Assembly (NCBI GenBank): GCA_024235835.1
Contig: JACKLQ010000003.1
Location: 124,001-188,000, forward strand
Direction of reading: 5' to 3'
Length of the DNA: 64,000 nt
DNA from: Thiobacillus sp.
GTDB lineage: Bacteria; Pseudomonadota; Gammaproteobacteria; Burkholderiales; Thiobacillaceae
A program made the position numbers and the translations under genes. The notes under the pieces were generated by a model. It saw only the letters and a program-made list of their open reading frames with translations, was not told the origin of the DNA and ran no database searches. This document shows positions 7,705-15,588 of this stretch, piece by piece; the stretch's first letter is position 1; each line of letters starts with the position of its first letter.

Positions 7705-8388
7705 TTGAACGACTGTCTATTATTTGTTCAGTCCCGTCTTTCCCAACCCTGCCTGCTTTGCGGCGCCACGGTACAGGGCGACCACCTCTGCCCGGGCTGC
7801 CGCGACGATCTGCCCCGACTGCCCGAGGGCCGCTGCCCCCAATGCGCCCTGCCTTCCCACGGCGGCGCCGTATGCGGCAACTGCCTGCGCCATGCCCCCG
7901 ACTTCGACCATACCGAGGCCGTGTATGCCTACGACTTCCCCCTGGATGCCCTCGTCAAGCATTGCAAGTACCAGGGAGCGCTGGAGGTGACGGCATTCTT
8001 TGCCCGGGAAATGGCCGCGCAAGTCGCAAAGCGGGACAGGGCCGACGTGATCATCCCCATGCCCCTGCATCCGGACCGGCTGGGGGAAAGGGGATTCAAC
8101 CAGGCCGCGGAGATCGCCCGCCGCCTGTCAAGGCAGGTTCGGATACCCTGGCTTCCCCAATTTTGCCGAAGGGTGCGTGACACGCCATCCCAGGCAGGTC
8201 TGGACCTGAAGGCGCGGCGGCGCAACTTGCGAGGCGCCTTCCTGTGCGACGGGGACCTGACTGGCAAGCGCGTGGCCCTGGTGGACGATGTCATGACCAG
8301 CGGCACCAGCCTGAATGAACTGGCCGGATCGGTGAAGAAGGCTGGTGCCGCCAGCGTCACCGCCTGGGTGGTGGCCCGGACCCTGTAG
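7705..8388 (+). CDS. comF: ComF family phosphoribosyltransferase-like protein
   Basis: Protein of about 227 residues related to the DNA-uptake protein ComF and to GntX/YhgH. The N-terminus carries zinc-finger cysteine pairs (CLLCG, CPGC, CPQC, CGNC) and the C-terminal half is a phosphoribosyltransferase fold with the PRPP loop VALVDDVMTSGTS near residue 193. It is transcribed away from the bio operon. In enterobacteria the homologue also lies beside bioH. The start is not certain: there is no good ATG, and TTG at 7705 or 7681 or GTG at 7669 are the options; I chose the one nearest the first zinc finger. Confidence 0.85.
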   Translation: MNDCLLFVQSRLSQPCLLCGATVQGDHLCPGCRDDLPRLPEGRCPQCALPSHGGAVCGNCLRHAPDFDHTEAVYAYDFPLDALVKHCKYQGALEVTAFFAREMAAQVAKRDRADVIIPMPLHPDRLGERGFNQAAEIARRLSRQVRIPWLPQFCRRVRDTPSQAGLDLKARRRNLRGAFLCDGDLTGKRVALVDDVMTSGTSLNELAGSVKKAGAASVTAWVVARTL

Positions 8389-8390
8389 CG

Positions 8391-8825
8391 TCAGAGCCTC
8401 TCTGGCAGGCGTCGGATGGCGTCGGCATTGGTCCAGGAAAAGCACTTGTCCGCCGCCTCCTGCCAGGGCAACCAGCAGTAGTCCAGGTGCTCACGGGGCG
8501 AGAGCCGGATCTCAAGAGGCTCCGGCACCACCAGACCAAACACGTGCTCCGTGTTGTGGGTCACCCCTGGGGCATAGCGATGACGCCAGCGCTCGAAGAT
8601 CTCGAACTCGTACTGGCGCTGCCAGTCCATCAGTTCATGACGCGCTGCCTCCAGGCCCGTCTCCTCCCGCACCTCCCGCACGGCGGTCTGAGCCCAGGAC
8701 TCGCCAGGTTCCTGGCTGCCGGTCACCGACTGCCAGTAGCCAGGGGCGTCGGCCCGCTCCAGCAACAGCACCCGCAGATCACGGGTATGGATTACCACCA
8801 GAACGGAGACAGGAAACTTGTACAT
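8391..8825 (-). CDS. nudB: Dihydroneopterin triphosphate diphosphatase (Nudix)
   Basis: Nudix hydrolase of 144 residues that removes pyrophosphate from dihydroneopterin triphosphate in folate synthesis. The Nudix box reads GSQEPGESWAQTAVREVREE (about residues 36-55), with the metal-binding REVREE intact. The N-terminus MYKFPVSVLVVIHT and the Trp in WLPWQEAADKCFSW are typical of NudB. It faces comF tail to tail, with 2 bp between the stops. NudB is often beside aspS or ruvC in other bacteria; here it is free-standing. Another Nudix substrate cannot be excluded. Confidence 0.85.
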   Translation of the reverse strand: MYKFPVSVLVVIHTRDLRVLLLERADAPGYWQSVTGSQEPGESWAQTAVREVREETGLEAARHELMDWQRQYEFEIFERWRHRYAPGVTHNTEHVFGLVVPEPLEIRLSPREHLDYCWLPWQEAADKCFSWTNADAIRRLPERL

Positions 8826-8881
8826 GACAGGTACATGGGACGCATGGAATTCACCCTCGCCGCCTGCGCGTGCAAAGAAGG

Positions 8882-9460
8882 TCAGAACAGTTCCACGTCC
8901 GAAGCGTCGCTGCTCAGCTTGTCGGCTTGCTCCTGCTTGGAGTGGACGTACTGCTCCAGGGCGGCCTTCACGTCTCCTGTCTCCAGCAGCTTGTCGAACA
9001 TGAGCTTTTCATCCTCCATGGAGTATTTGGCCCGAATCTTCTGCTGCAGGCCATGCCAGGCGAAGGGGTTGTACAACTTTGCGGGATCCCTCACCAAGGT
9101 GTTCAGGTCCTCCAGACTTCTGCAAACGTGGGACAGGCGCTGGCCCAAGCGGTCGTAGAACTGGAAGGCCACGATGGCCTGCTGCATCTGCCCCGTCACC
9201 CCGGCGCCATCCTCCAGCATGTCCTGCTTCACAGGAGAGTCCGGCAGGCTGTGCACCTTTTCCACCAGGGACATGAGATTGCCGTACATGCTGGTGAAGG
9301 TGTTGGTCAGCACCTCGACCGAACCGCTGGAATCCTTCATTGCCAACTCGATCTGGGCCACCGCCAGGTTGAGCATGAGGATGGTCTCCCGAACCTGGCT
9401 CCAGTCCAGGTCCGGCCTGGCGGAGGAGGAAGGAAATATGGGCGGGCTGTCGTCGTGCAT
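8882..9460 (-). CDS. CheZ-like helical protein with DxxxQ motif
   Basis: A 192-residue, mostly helical cytoplasmic protein. The segment AFQFYDRLGQRLSHV (about residues 102-116) has the D-x-x-x-Q spacing of CheZ catalytic residues (FQDLTGQ in E. coli CheZ), where the Gln attacks CheY-phosphate. The C-terminus SDASDVELF resembles the tail of the MCP at 36190-37776 (SIELF). I infer a CheY-P phosphatase or a related signalling adaptor; overall similarity to CheZ is weak, so this is a hypothesis. The ATG at 9460 has GGAAG 9 bp upstream; the ATG at 9493 has no such site. It follows a periplasmic PilJ-like gene by 53 bp. Confidence 0.6.
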   Translation of the reverse strand: MHDDSPPIFPSSSARPDLDWSQVRETILMLNLAVAQIELAMKDSSGSVEVLTNTFTSMYGNLMSLVEKVHSLPDSPVKQDMLEDGAGVTGQMQQAIVAFQFYDRLGQRLSHVCRSLEDLNTLVRDPAKLYNPFAWHGLQQKIRAKYSMEDEKLMFDKLLETGDVKAALEQYVHSKQEQADKLSSDASDVELF

Positions 9461-9513
9461 GGTGGCTGGCTTCCTTTCCGATTTGGGTGCCATCTGGGCA
9501 ACAGGGCAACAGG

Positions 9514-10350
9514 TCAGCGGCGCTTCCGCGAAGGCGCATCCGGGACCGAGGACTGCCGGGCATAAAGGTTGGTTACGCGGTCCATCACCTCGAGGATGCG
9601 TTCGCTGGTAGTGGCCACGTTGGCGGCATACTCGGGCCTGGCCGCCCCTGCCGCTTCCTGCCGCAGGGCCTGGTCGAAGAAAACCCACTGCATGCGGGCC
9701 ATTTCCAGTTCGCGTTTGATCTGTTCAGTGTTCTCCGGCGCCCGCTCCAGGGCATCCATGGCGCTCAGGAACTCCCGCTTGGCGAGCTGGGCCTCGCTGT
9801 CCATGGCGGCACTGCCGATACGCCACTGACGGAACATGTAGAACTTGGCCAGCCGCTGGGACAACATGCGTTGCCGGCCGGCGATGTTCACCAGGCGTCC
9901 CAGGCTGGATGTGGACAGCAATTCGAGCTGCGTCGTGCCCAAGTGCGCCACCCGCAGCACTTCCTCGTTGACCTGGGCGATGAGCCGCGCGTTTTCGAGG
10001 CCTGGCGTACCAGCCAGCAGTTGGCGGTAGCGTCGCCAGATGCCCTCGAGTTCGGCATAGGTGGACTGGATGTCCGCGGAGGGTGCATAGGCCTTGAGTT
10101 CCGCCAGGTGTTCCTGGAAAAGCTTCATGGACGCGTCCAGAATGCGCTGCGACTGGCTGGGCAGGACACTCAGCCCCAACTGACAGTAGGCCTTGGCCAT
10201 GCGCTGTGACAACATGCGCATGCGGCCGGCCTTGTTGATGGCCTCGTTGAGGGTGGTTATGGCAGCGATGGCAGGCTTGCTCTGCACGACGAGCGCCGCC
10301 AACAACCCCGCCCCCCAAGTAAGCCACTGCCTGCGTGTGATGGTCTGCAT
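9514..10350 (-). CDS. Tat-exported protein with tandem PilJ/NarX-type sensor domains
   Basis: A 278-residue protein with an N-terminal twin-arginine signal (TITRRQWLTWGAG, then hydrophobic LLAALVVQ and cleavage near AIAA). The mature part has two copies of a P-box-like helix: INKAGRMRMLSQRMAKAY (about 37-54) and VNIAGRQRMLSQRLAKFY (about 156-173). These are typical of the PilJ N-terminal domain and related to the nitrate-binding P-box of NarX/NarQ. No membrane segment or signalling domain follows, so it appears to be a free periplasmic binding protein. It is followed by the CheZ-like gene, which suggests a taxis or twitching role. The ligand is unknown. Confidence 0.75.
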   Translation of the reverse strand: MQTITRRQWLTWGAGLLAALVVQSKPAIAAITTLNEAINKAGRMRMLSQRMAKAYCQLGLSVLPSQSQRILDASMKLFQEHLAELKAYAPSADIQSTYAELEGIWRRYRQLLAGTPGLENARLIAQVNEEVLRVAHLGTTQLELLSTSSLGRLVNIAGRQRMLSQRLAKFYMFRQWRIGSAAMDSEAQLAKREFLSAMDALERAPENTEQIKRELEMARMQWVFFDQALRQEAAGAARPEYAANVATTSERILEVMDRVTNLYARQSSVPDAPSRKRR

Positions 10351-10404
10351 ATTTATCTATTCCGTGTCCTGGTAGGCCCGCCGCGAAAAATACTCCATTT
10401 GCTA

Positions 10405-10424
10405 CGTGCAGGACCAGTTGCACG
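10405..10424. promoter_or_regulatory. Inverted repeat CGTGCA-N8-TGCACG upstream of the PilJ-like gene
   Basis: Perfect 6-bp arms (10405-10410 and 10419-10424) separated by 8 bp, 55 bp above the start codon at 10350. The symmetry and position fit a dimeric regulator site. The regulator is unknown. Confidence 0.35.
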
Positions 10425-10505
10425 CTGGGAGATATTGCTCCCCGGTCGAATTCACGGGTTTCAGGAAAAGCCTCCTGCCCTTGTCCACCCACCTCTCCCA
10501 GCACA

Positions 10506-11624
10506 TCAGGCATAGAGGGGGAATTCGTTGCTGTCTCGGGTCAGCAACTGCATGAGTTTGGGGTGGATGAATAGCTTTTCCTTGCCTACCTTGATTTCCC
10601 TGAGCACGCCCAGGCCGACCAGATGCTTCAGGTAGCGGGAGGCGGCCTGGCGCTGGGCGATGTCCTTTTCCACCAGGTTGGCGATGCGGCAATAGGGCTG
10701 CTCGAAGATGACATCCACCAGTTCACGGCTGCAGATCTTGCTGGCGCGTTCCCGGACGAAGGTCGTGGTGTGATCCGCCAGCGCGCGGAGGGCGGCGATC
10801 TTGGCGGTGGTCCAGCGGGGAGGCTCCTCCACCGCTTCCAGCATGTAGAGCAGCCAGGGCTCCCAGCCCTCTTCACGGGTCACGCCCAGCAGCAGTCGAT
10901 AGTAGTCGGGCTTGTGGGCGATGAGGTGGCGGCTCAGGTACAGAATGGGCAGGGTAAGCAGGTCTTCCTGGATCAGATAAAGGATATTGATGACCCGGCC
11001 GGTGCGGCCGTTGCCGTCGGTGAAAGGGTGAATGGCTTCGAACTGGTAATGGCAAACGGCCATGCGAACCAAGGGATCGATATCGGTCGCCTTGTGCAGG
11101 AAGCCTTGCCAGTTGGCGAGCAGGTCGCGCAACCGTCATTCGCCTTACGGCGGGGTATAGATGATTTCACCGGTGCGGTCGTTGGCCAGTTGCGTACCTG
11201 GCGTGCGGCGGATATCCATCTCCACGCCCTTGATGGTCCGGCAGATTTCCACGGCCGTGGCCGTGCACAGCGGGCGTTCGGCCAGGTGCGGATAGCCCCG
11301 GTGCAAGGCGGAGCGGTAACGCAGTACCTCCTTGGTAGCGGCATCGGCCTGGCCATCGCCATGGGCATGCTGGAACAGTTTGTCCGTGGTGGTGACAATG
11401 TTCTCGATCTCGGAACTGTCCTTGGCTTCCAGAAGGGGGATGAGGTTGATCAGTACCGCCTGGTTGGGGATCAGCTCCGCCGCCTGTTTGAGCTCCGCCA
11501 AGGGGGCGCGCGCCGTGATGCAGCGCTTCAACACCGTCTTGGTTTCCAGCTCCCGAGCCGGCGGCAAAGCCGGCAGATCGTTATTGGGTTTTTCGGCATG
11601 CCAGGGCCTATCGGCTGCGGTCAT
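10506..11624 (-). pseudogene. fic: Fic family AMPylator gene interrupted by two in-frame stops
   Basis: A class II Fic protein would be encoded in one continuous frame of about 372 codons, but the frame contains TAA at 11145-11147 and TGA at 11136-11138 just after GEIIYTPP. The upstream part (159 residues from 11624) carries the inhibitory motif SSEIEN. The downstream part carries the catalytic loop HPFTDGNGRTGR and a C-terminal winged-helix region. A TTG at 11132 could restart translation of the second part (208 residues, MRDLLANW...). No frameshift is involved. Either the gene is decaying or two polypeptides are made. Fic enzymes transfer AMP to protein hydroxyls (family knowledge). Confidence 0.8.
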
Positions 11625-11636
11625 GATGACGAATTT

Positions 11637-11668
11637 CGCTTTTGTCGACAGGTAAGACGCTTATGTCG
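11637..11668. promoter_or_regulatory. Direct repeat CGCTTwTGTCG, 21-bp period, upstream of fic
   Basis: CGCTTTTGTCG (11637-11647) and CGCTTATGTCG (11658-11668) lie 13 bp and 34 bp upstream of the fic start, two helical turns apart. This fits an operator for a regulator binding one face of the DNA, perhaps the winged-helix part of the Fic protein itself (inference). The rest of the 246-bp fic-mutS gap has related TCGCC...CGGCAAC copies but no other clear feature. Confidence 0.4.
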
Positions 11669-11870
11669 CCGGCAACGACAGCTCAACGGAACACGTCGAT
11701 ATATTTTGATCTCTGCGACACGTTTTGAACTTGTATCGCCCACGGCAACATGACAGATGAAAACGCTGAAACTTCCTGACATGTGGAGAGGCCAGCCAGC
11801 ACCTTACTTTGCTACCCGCCCATCCTTCCCGGCACAGTAAAATGCCTCTCCCCACGCCAGACACTGCACT

Positions 11871-14444
11871 GTGACCGCCGATCTCGCCCAGCACACCCCC
11901 ATGATGCAGCAATACCTGCGCATCAAGGCCGATCACCCGGACATGCTGGTGTTCTACCGCATGGGGGATTTCTACGAGCTGTTCCACGATGACGCGGAGA
12001 AGGCGGCCCGGTTGCTGGACATCACCCTCACCACCCGGGGGGCGTCGGCGGGGCAGCCCATCCGCATGGCCGGGGTGCCGTTCCACGCGGCGGAGCAATA
12101 CCTGGCCCGTCTGGCCCGGCTGGGGGAGTCCGTGGCCATCTGCGAGCAGATCGGCGACCCGAAGACCAGCAAGGGGCCGGTGGAGCGGCAGGTGGTGCGC
12201 ATCGTCACCCCGGGCACGGTAACCGACGAGGCCCTGCTGGAGGACAAGACCGATCCCCTCATGCTGGCCATCGCCCCCGGGCGGTTGGAGGGCAAGGCCA
12301 TCCTGGGCCTGGCCTGGCTGACCCTGACCAGCGGCCGTTTCGCCGCCAAGACCGTGGCCCCGGACCGCCTGGGGGCCGAACTGGTGCGTCTGAACCCCAG
12401 CGAGATTCTCTTGCCGGAGGGGTTTGCCGACCTCGCCCTGGACGCCCTGAAAGCCGCCCTCACCCGCCGGGCGGACTGGCAGTTCGACGGAGAGCGGGGC
12501 CACCGCCTGCTGTGCGAGCACTTCGGCACGGCGGACCTGACCGCCTTCGGCCTGGAGGACTCCCCCCTGCTCCAGGCCGCCGCCGGGCTGCTGCTGGACT
12601 ACGCCCGTCACACCCAGCGCACCGCCCTACCCCATGTGACCGGCTGCCAGGTGGAACAGGACAGCGAATACGTGCTGCTGGACGCCGCCGCCCGCCGCAC
12701 CCTGGAAATCTCCGAAACCCTGCGGGGGGAAGCGGCCCCCACCCTGTTTTCCGAGCTGGATGCCTGCCGCACCGCCATGGGCAGCCGGCTCTTGCGCCAC
12801 TGGCTGCATCACCCCCTGCGGGACCGGGCCCGGCTGGCCCGCCGCCAGGGGGTACTGGCGGCCCTCATGGACGCGCCCTCCTGCTGCGACGCCACCCGGG
12901 AAGTGCTTAAGGGCACGGCGGACCTGGAACGCATCGCCGCCCGGGTTGCCCTGAAAAGCGCCCGCCCCCGGGATCTGGCAGGCCTGCGGGACGGCCTTGC
13001 CCGGCTACCGGCCCTGGCTGCCGCCCTGGCTCCGGCGGGCCCGGCCCTGACCACACTGACGGACCGGTTCGCTTTTCCCGCCCTCCCCCTGGACCACCTC
13101 ACCCGGGCCCTGAAGCCGGAACCGGGCCTGGTGCTGCGGGAAGGGGGCGTCATCGCCGATGGCTTCGATGCCGAACTGGACCAGTTGCGCCAGCTGCAAT
13201 CCGGCTGCGGCGAATTCCTCATGCAAATGGAGCAGCGGGAGCGGGAACGCACGGGCATTGCCAACCTGCGGGTGGAATACAACAAGGTATCCGGCTTCTT
13301 CATCGAAGTGAGCCGGGCCCAGGCGGACAAGGTGCCGGCGGACTACCACCGGCGCCAGACCCTGAAGAACGTGGAACGCTATCTCACCCCGGAGCTGAAG
13401 GCCTTCGAGAACGACTACCTGTCTGCCGCCGAGCGGGCCCTGGCCCGGGAAAAGCTGCTCTATGAAGCCCTGCTGGAAGACCTGGCCGGCCACATGAACG
13501 CCTTGCAGCGGGTGGCCCGGGCGGTGGCGGAAGCCGACCTGCTCACCGGCCACGCCCAACTGGCACGGGAACGGCGCCACGTCATCCCGGCCTTCAGCGA
13601 CACCTGGGGGATCAGTATCCAGCGGGGCCGCCATCCGGTGGTGGAACCCCGGGTGGAAGCCTTCATCCCCAACGACCTGGACCTCAACCCCACCCGCCGC
13701 ATGCTGCTCATCACCGGCCCCAACATGGGCGGCAAGTCCACCTACATGCGCCAGGTGGCCCACATCGTCCTGCTGGCCTGCTGCGGGTTGTGCGTGCCGG
13801 CGGAGTCGGCGGTGATCGGCCCCGTGGACCAGATATTCACCCGGGTGGGCTCCTCCGACGACCTGGCCGGCGGCCGTTCCACCTTCATGGTGGAGATGAC
13901 CGAGACCGCCGGCATCCTCCACGGCGCCACGGAACACAGCCTCATCCTCATGGACGAGATCGGCCGCGGCACCTCCACCTTCGACGGCATCAGCATCGCC
14001 TGGGCCGTGGCCCGCCACATGGCGGAAAAGACCCGGGCCTACACCCTGTTCGCCACCCATTATTTCGAGCTGACCCAGCTCACCCAGGAATTCCGCACCC
14101 TGGCCAACGTGCACCTGGACGCGGTGGAAACCCCCTCTGGCCTCACCTTCCTGCACGCGGTGGAGGAAGGCCCTGCCTCCCAGAGCTACGGCCTGCAGGT
14201 GGCCAGGCTGGCGGGCGTACCCGGCATCGTCATCACCGCCGCCCGGCGCAAGCTGGTGCTGCTGGAGAACATGCAGGTGAGCCAGGCAGGCCAGGGTGAC
14301 CTGTTCGCCCCGCTGCCGGCCCCGGTACCCGTGGCCTCGCCCCTGGAGGACAGACTTGCAGGCATCAGCCCGGATGGCCTGTCCCCCCGGGAGGCCCTGG
14401 AAATCCTCTATGAACTCAAGGACATGGCTGATTCGTCGTCATGA
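11871..14444 (+). CDS. mutS: DNA mismatch repair protein MutS
   Basis: Recognises mismatches and starts methyl-directed repair. The 857-residue protein has the mismatch-wedge motif GDFYELF near residue 32 (Phe-x-Glu), the Walker A GPNMGGKST near 618, Walker B LILMDEIGRGTS near 695, and the C-terminal helix ending SPREALEILYELKDM. Start is GTG at 11871 (before TADLAQHTPMMQQYL), with no evident ribosome site; an ATG at 11901 would remove conserved residues. The gene is intact, so a mutS mutator phenotype is not expected from this copy. Divergently oriented from fic; no mutL nearby. Confidence 0.97.
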   Translation: MTADLAQHTPMMQQYLRIKADHPDMLVFYRMGDFYELFHDDAEKAARLLDITLTTRGASAGQPIRMAGVPFHAAEQYLARLARLGESVAICEQIGDPKTSKGPVERQVVRIVTPGTVTDEALLEDKTDPLMLAIAPGRLEGKAILGLAWLTLTSGRFAAKTVAPDRLGAELVRLNPSEILLPEGFADLALDALKAALTRRADWQFDGERGHRLLCEHFGTADLTAFGLEDSPLLQAAAGLLLDYARHTQRTALPHVTGCQVEQDSEYVLLDAAARRTLEISETLRGEAAPTLFSELDACRTAMGSRLLRHWLHHPLRDRARLARRQGVLAALMDAPSCCDATREVLKGTADLERIAARVALKSARPRDLAGLRDGLARLPALAAALAPAGPALTTLTDRFAFPALPLDHLTRALKPEPGLVLREGGVIADGFDAELDQLRQLQSGCGEFLMQMEQRERERTGIANLRVEYNKVSGFFIEVSRAQADKVPADYHRRQTLKNVERYLTPELKAFENDYLSAAERALAREKLLYEALLEDLAGHMNALQRVARAVAEADLLTGHAQLARERRHVIPAFSDTWGISIQRGRHPVVEPRVEAFIPNDLDLNPTRRMLLITGPNMGGKSTYMRQVAHIVLLACCGLCVPAESAVIGPVDQIFTRVGSSDDLAGGRSTFMVEMTETAGILHGATEHSLILMDEIGRGTSTFDGISIAWAVARHMAEKTRAYTLFATHYFELTQLTQEFRTLANVHLDAVETPSGLTFLHAVEEGPASQSYGLQVARLAGVPGIVITAARRKLVLLENMQVSQAGQGDLFAPLPAPVPVASPLEDRLAGISPDGLSPREALEILYELKDMADSSS

Positions 14445-14487
14445 TCCCTGCTGGAACAGATCCAAAATAGAGCATTAGGAGCGAGAC

Positions 14488-14832
14488 ATGTCCGACAACG
14501 ACACCTCAGGCGCCGCCTGCATCCCCCGGCGGCCACCGGATTACAGCCATGTCCAGGTCATCGACCTGCAACCGGACCCCATGCCGGACGATTACCGCGC
14601 CGCCATGAAGCTGGCCGCTGAAACCGCCGAGCAAACCATCGGCGAGCACATGCTGATTTCCTGGTACGACCGTGACCGGGACTTCGAATCCCCCCAGCAC
14701 AGCAGCGAATGCCACCAGGACAGCGCCGTGCCGGGCTACGTGGACTATGGCCTGAACCACGGTGCCCGCCTCAAGGTGGACATCGGCGCAGGGCGCTTCG
14801 TGTTCTTCTTCATGCCCCTGGATATGGAGTAA
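14488..14832 (+). CDS. Small protein, possibly AF1514/DUF5619-like
   Basis: A 114-residue soluble protein with a good ribosome site (TTAGGAGCGAGAC before ATG 14488). Features: VIDLQPDPMPDDYRAAMKLA, then LISWYDRDRDFESP, and PGYVDYGLNHGARLKVDIG near the end, a pattern I associate with the small AF1514/DUF5619 family of unknown function. Recognition is tentative. It lies 43 bp after mutS and 8 bp before another unknown gene, so all three may be co-transcribed. No membrane span, no metal-site motif beyond one Cys-His pair (SSECHQD). Confidence 0.6.
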   Translation: MSDNDTSGAACIPRRPPDYSHVQVIDLQPDPMPDDYRAAMKLAAETAEQTIGEHMLISWYDRDRDFESPQHSSECHQDSAVPGYVDYGLNHGARLKVDIGAGRFVFFFMPLDME

Positions 14833-14840
14833 ACCCTGGA

Positions 14841-15239
14841 ATGAGCCGAACCACCTACGAGGAACTGGTGTGGCAACTCTCCCGGCTGCCTGGCGGCATG
14901 GAGGCAGCGATACCCGATTTCTTCGGCCAATTGCTGGCCAAACCGCCCGAGTCCACAAAGGAAGGCGAAATATGGCACCTGCAGGACGGCGCGATGCTGG
15001 AATTGAGGCAAGGTGCTTTCGGCGTGCACTTGCCGGCCGGACACACCGCCATCGCCCCCCTGCCCCAGGCCTTGCTGGACGAGGCTGCCAAGGCCGGCGT
15101 ATCGCCCCTGCTCCTGGGCCTTCTGGCGCTGGCCACCGGGGACGTGGACGGGGTCCGCCTGTTGAAGCGGCTGCTGCCCAGGGTGGATGGGGCGGCCAAG
15201 GATCTGATGCTGATGACGGTGTGCCGCCTGTGCGGCTGA
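14841..15239 (+). CDS. Conserved-looking small protein of unknown function
   Basis: A 132-residue protein I do not recognise. It begins MSRTTYEELVWQLSRLPGG. It is acidic in the first third, has a Leu/Ala-rich stretch (SPLLLGLLALATGDVDG) that may be a helix rather than a membrane span, and ends in VCRLCG. The ATG at 14841 lies 8 bp after the previous gene's stop, with GGA close upstream, which supports an operon. The frame is open above but the ATG chosen fits the spacing. Composition matches the neighbours. Confidence 0.6.
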   Translation: MSRTTYEELVWQLSRLPGGMEAAIPDFFGQLLAKPPESTKEGEIWHLQDGAMLELRQGAFGVHLPAGHTAIAPLPQALLDEAAKAGVSPLLLGLLALATGDVDGVRLLKRLLPRVDGAAKDLMLMTVCRLCG

Positions 15240-15261
15240 AAGCCACCCGATAAGGGGATGT

Positions 15262-15588
15262 CTAGCGCCAGGGGAACACGTTGGCACCCGCCTGGATCAG
15301 GCTTGCGGACAATACCCGGGCGCCCAGCATGTAGACCCGTCCCACCTGACGGTCATCGCCGGAAGCGGAATACTCGAAGGCGAACTCCCTATAGAACCGG
15401 GCGCGCTGGTTCTCGTCGCGACGCAGGCTCATCTTTCGAAGGGAAACCGAGGCGTCCAGAAACTGGACCCCGGCCTGGGCGCAAGCCCTCTGGGCGGCCA
15501 CCAGGGCCAATTCCCTTTTCTGCAGGCCATCCCACCAGTGCCAGGCCAATATGGCCAGCATGGCGAACAGACCCAGTTCCAGGGTCAT
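15262..15588 (-). CDS. DUF3301 domain protein
   Basis: A 108-residue protein with an N-terminal membrane anchor (LELGLFAMLAILAWHWWDGL) followed by RELALVAAQRACAQAGVQFL, the signature of DUF3301. The remainder (LRRDENQRARFYREFAFEYS) is a small soluble domain on one side of the membrane. Function is unknown. The ATG at 15588 overlaps the helicase stop (ATGA), so translation is coupled to it. The frame is open for 16 further codons above, but those overlap the helicase. It converges on the mutS-side genes. Confidence 0.8.
   Translation of the reverse strand: MTLELGLFAMLAILAWHWWDGLQKRELALVAAQRACAQAGVQFLDASVSLRKMSLRRDENQRARFYREFAFEYSASGDDRQVGRVYMLGARVLSASLIQAGANVFPWR

Noticed and set aside
9490..9512. 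Tandem GGGCAACA before the CheZ-like gene as a regulatory repeat
   Set aside because: Only two 8-bp copies within a short gap; no symmetry or conservation clue, likely chance.
11136..11147. Selenocysteine or other recoding at the fic stop codons
   Set aside because: One of the two stops is TAA, there is no selenocysteine insertion element seen, and Fic proteins do not use selenocysteine.
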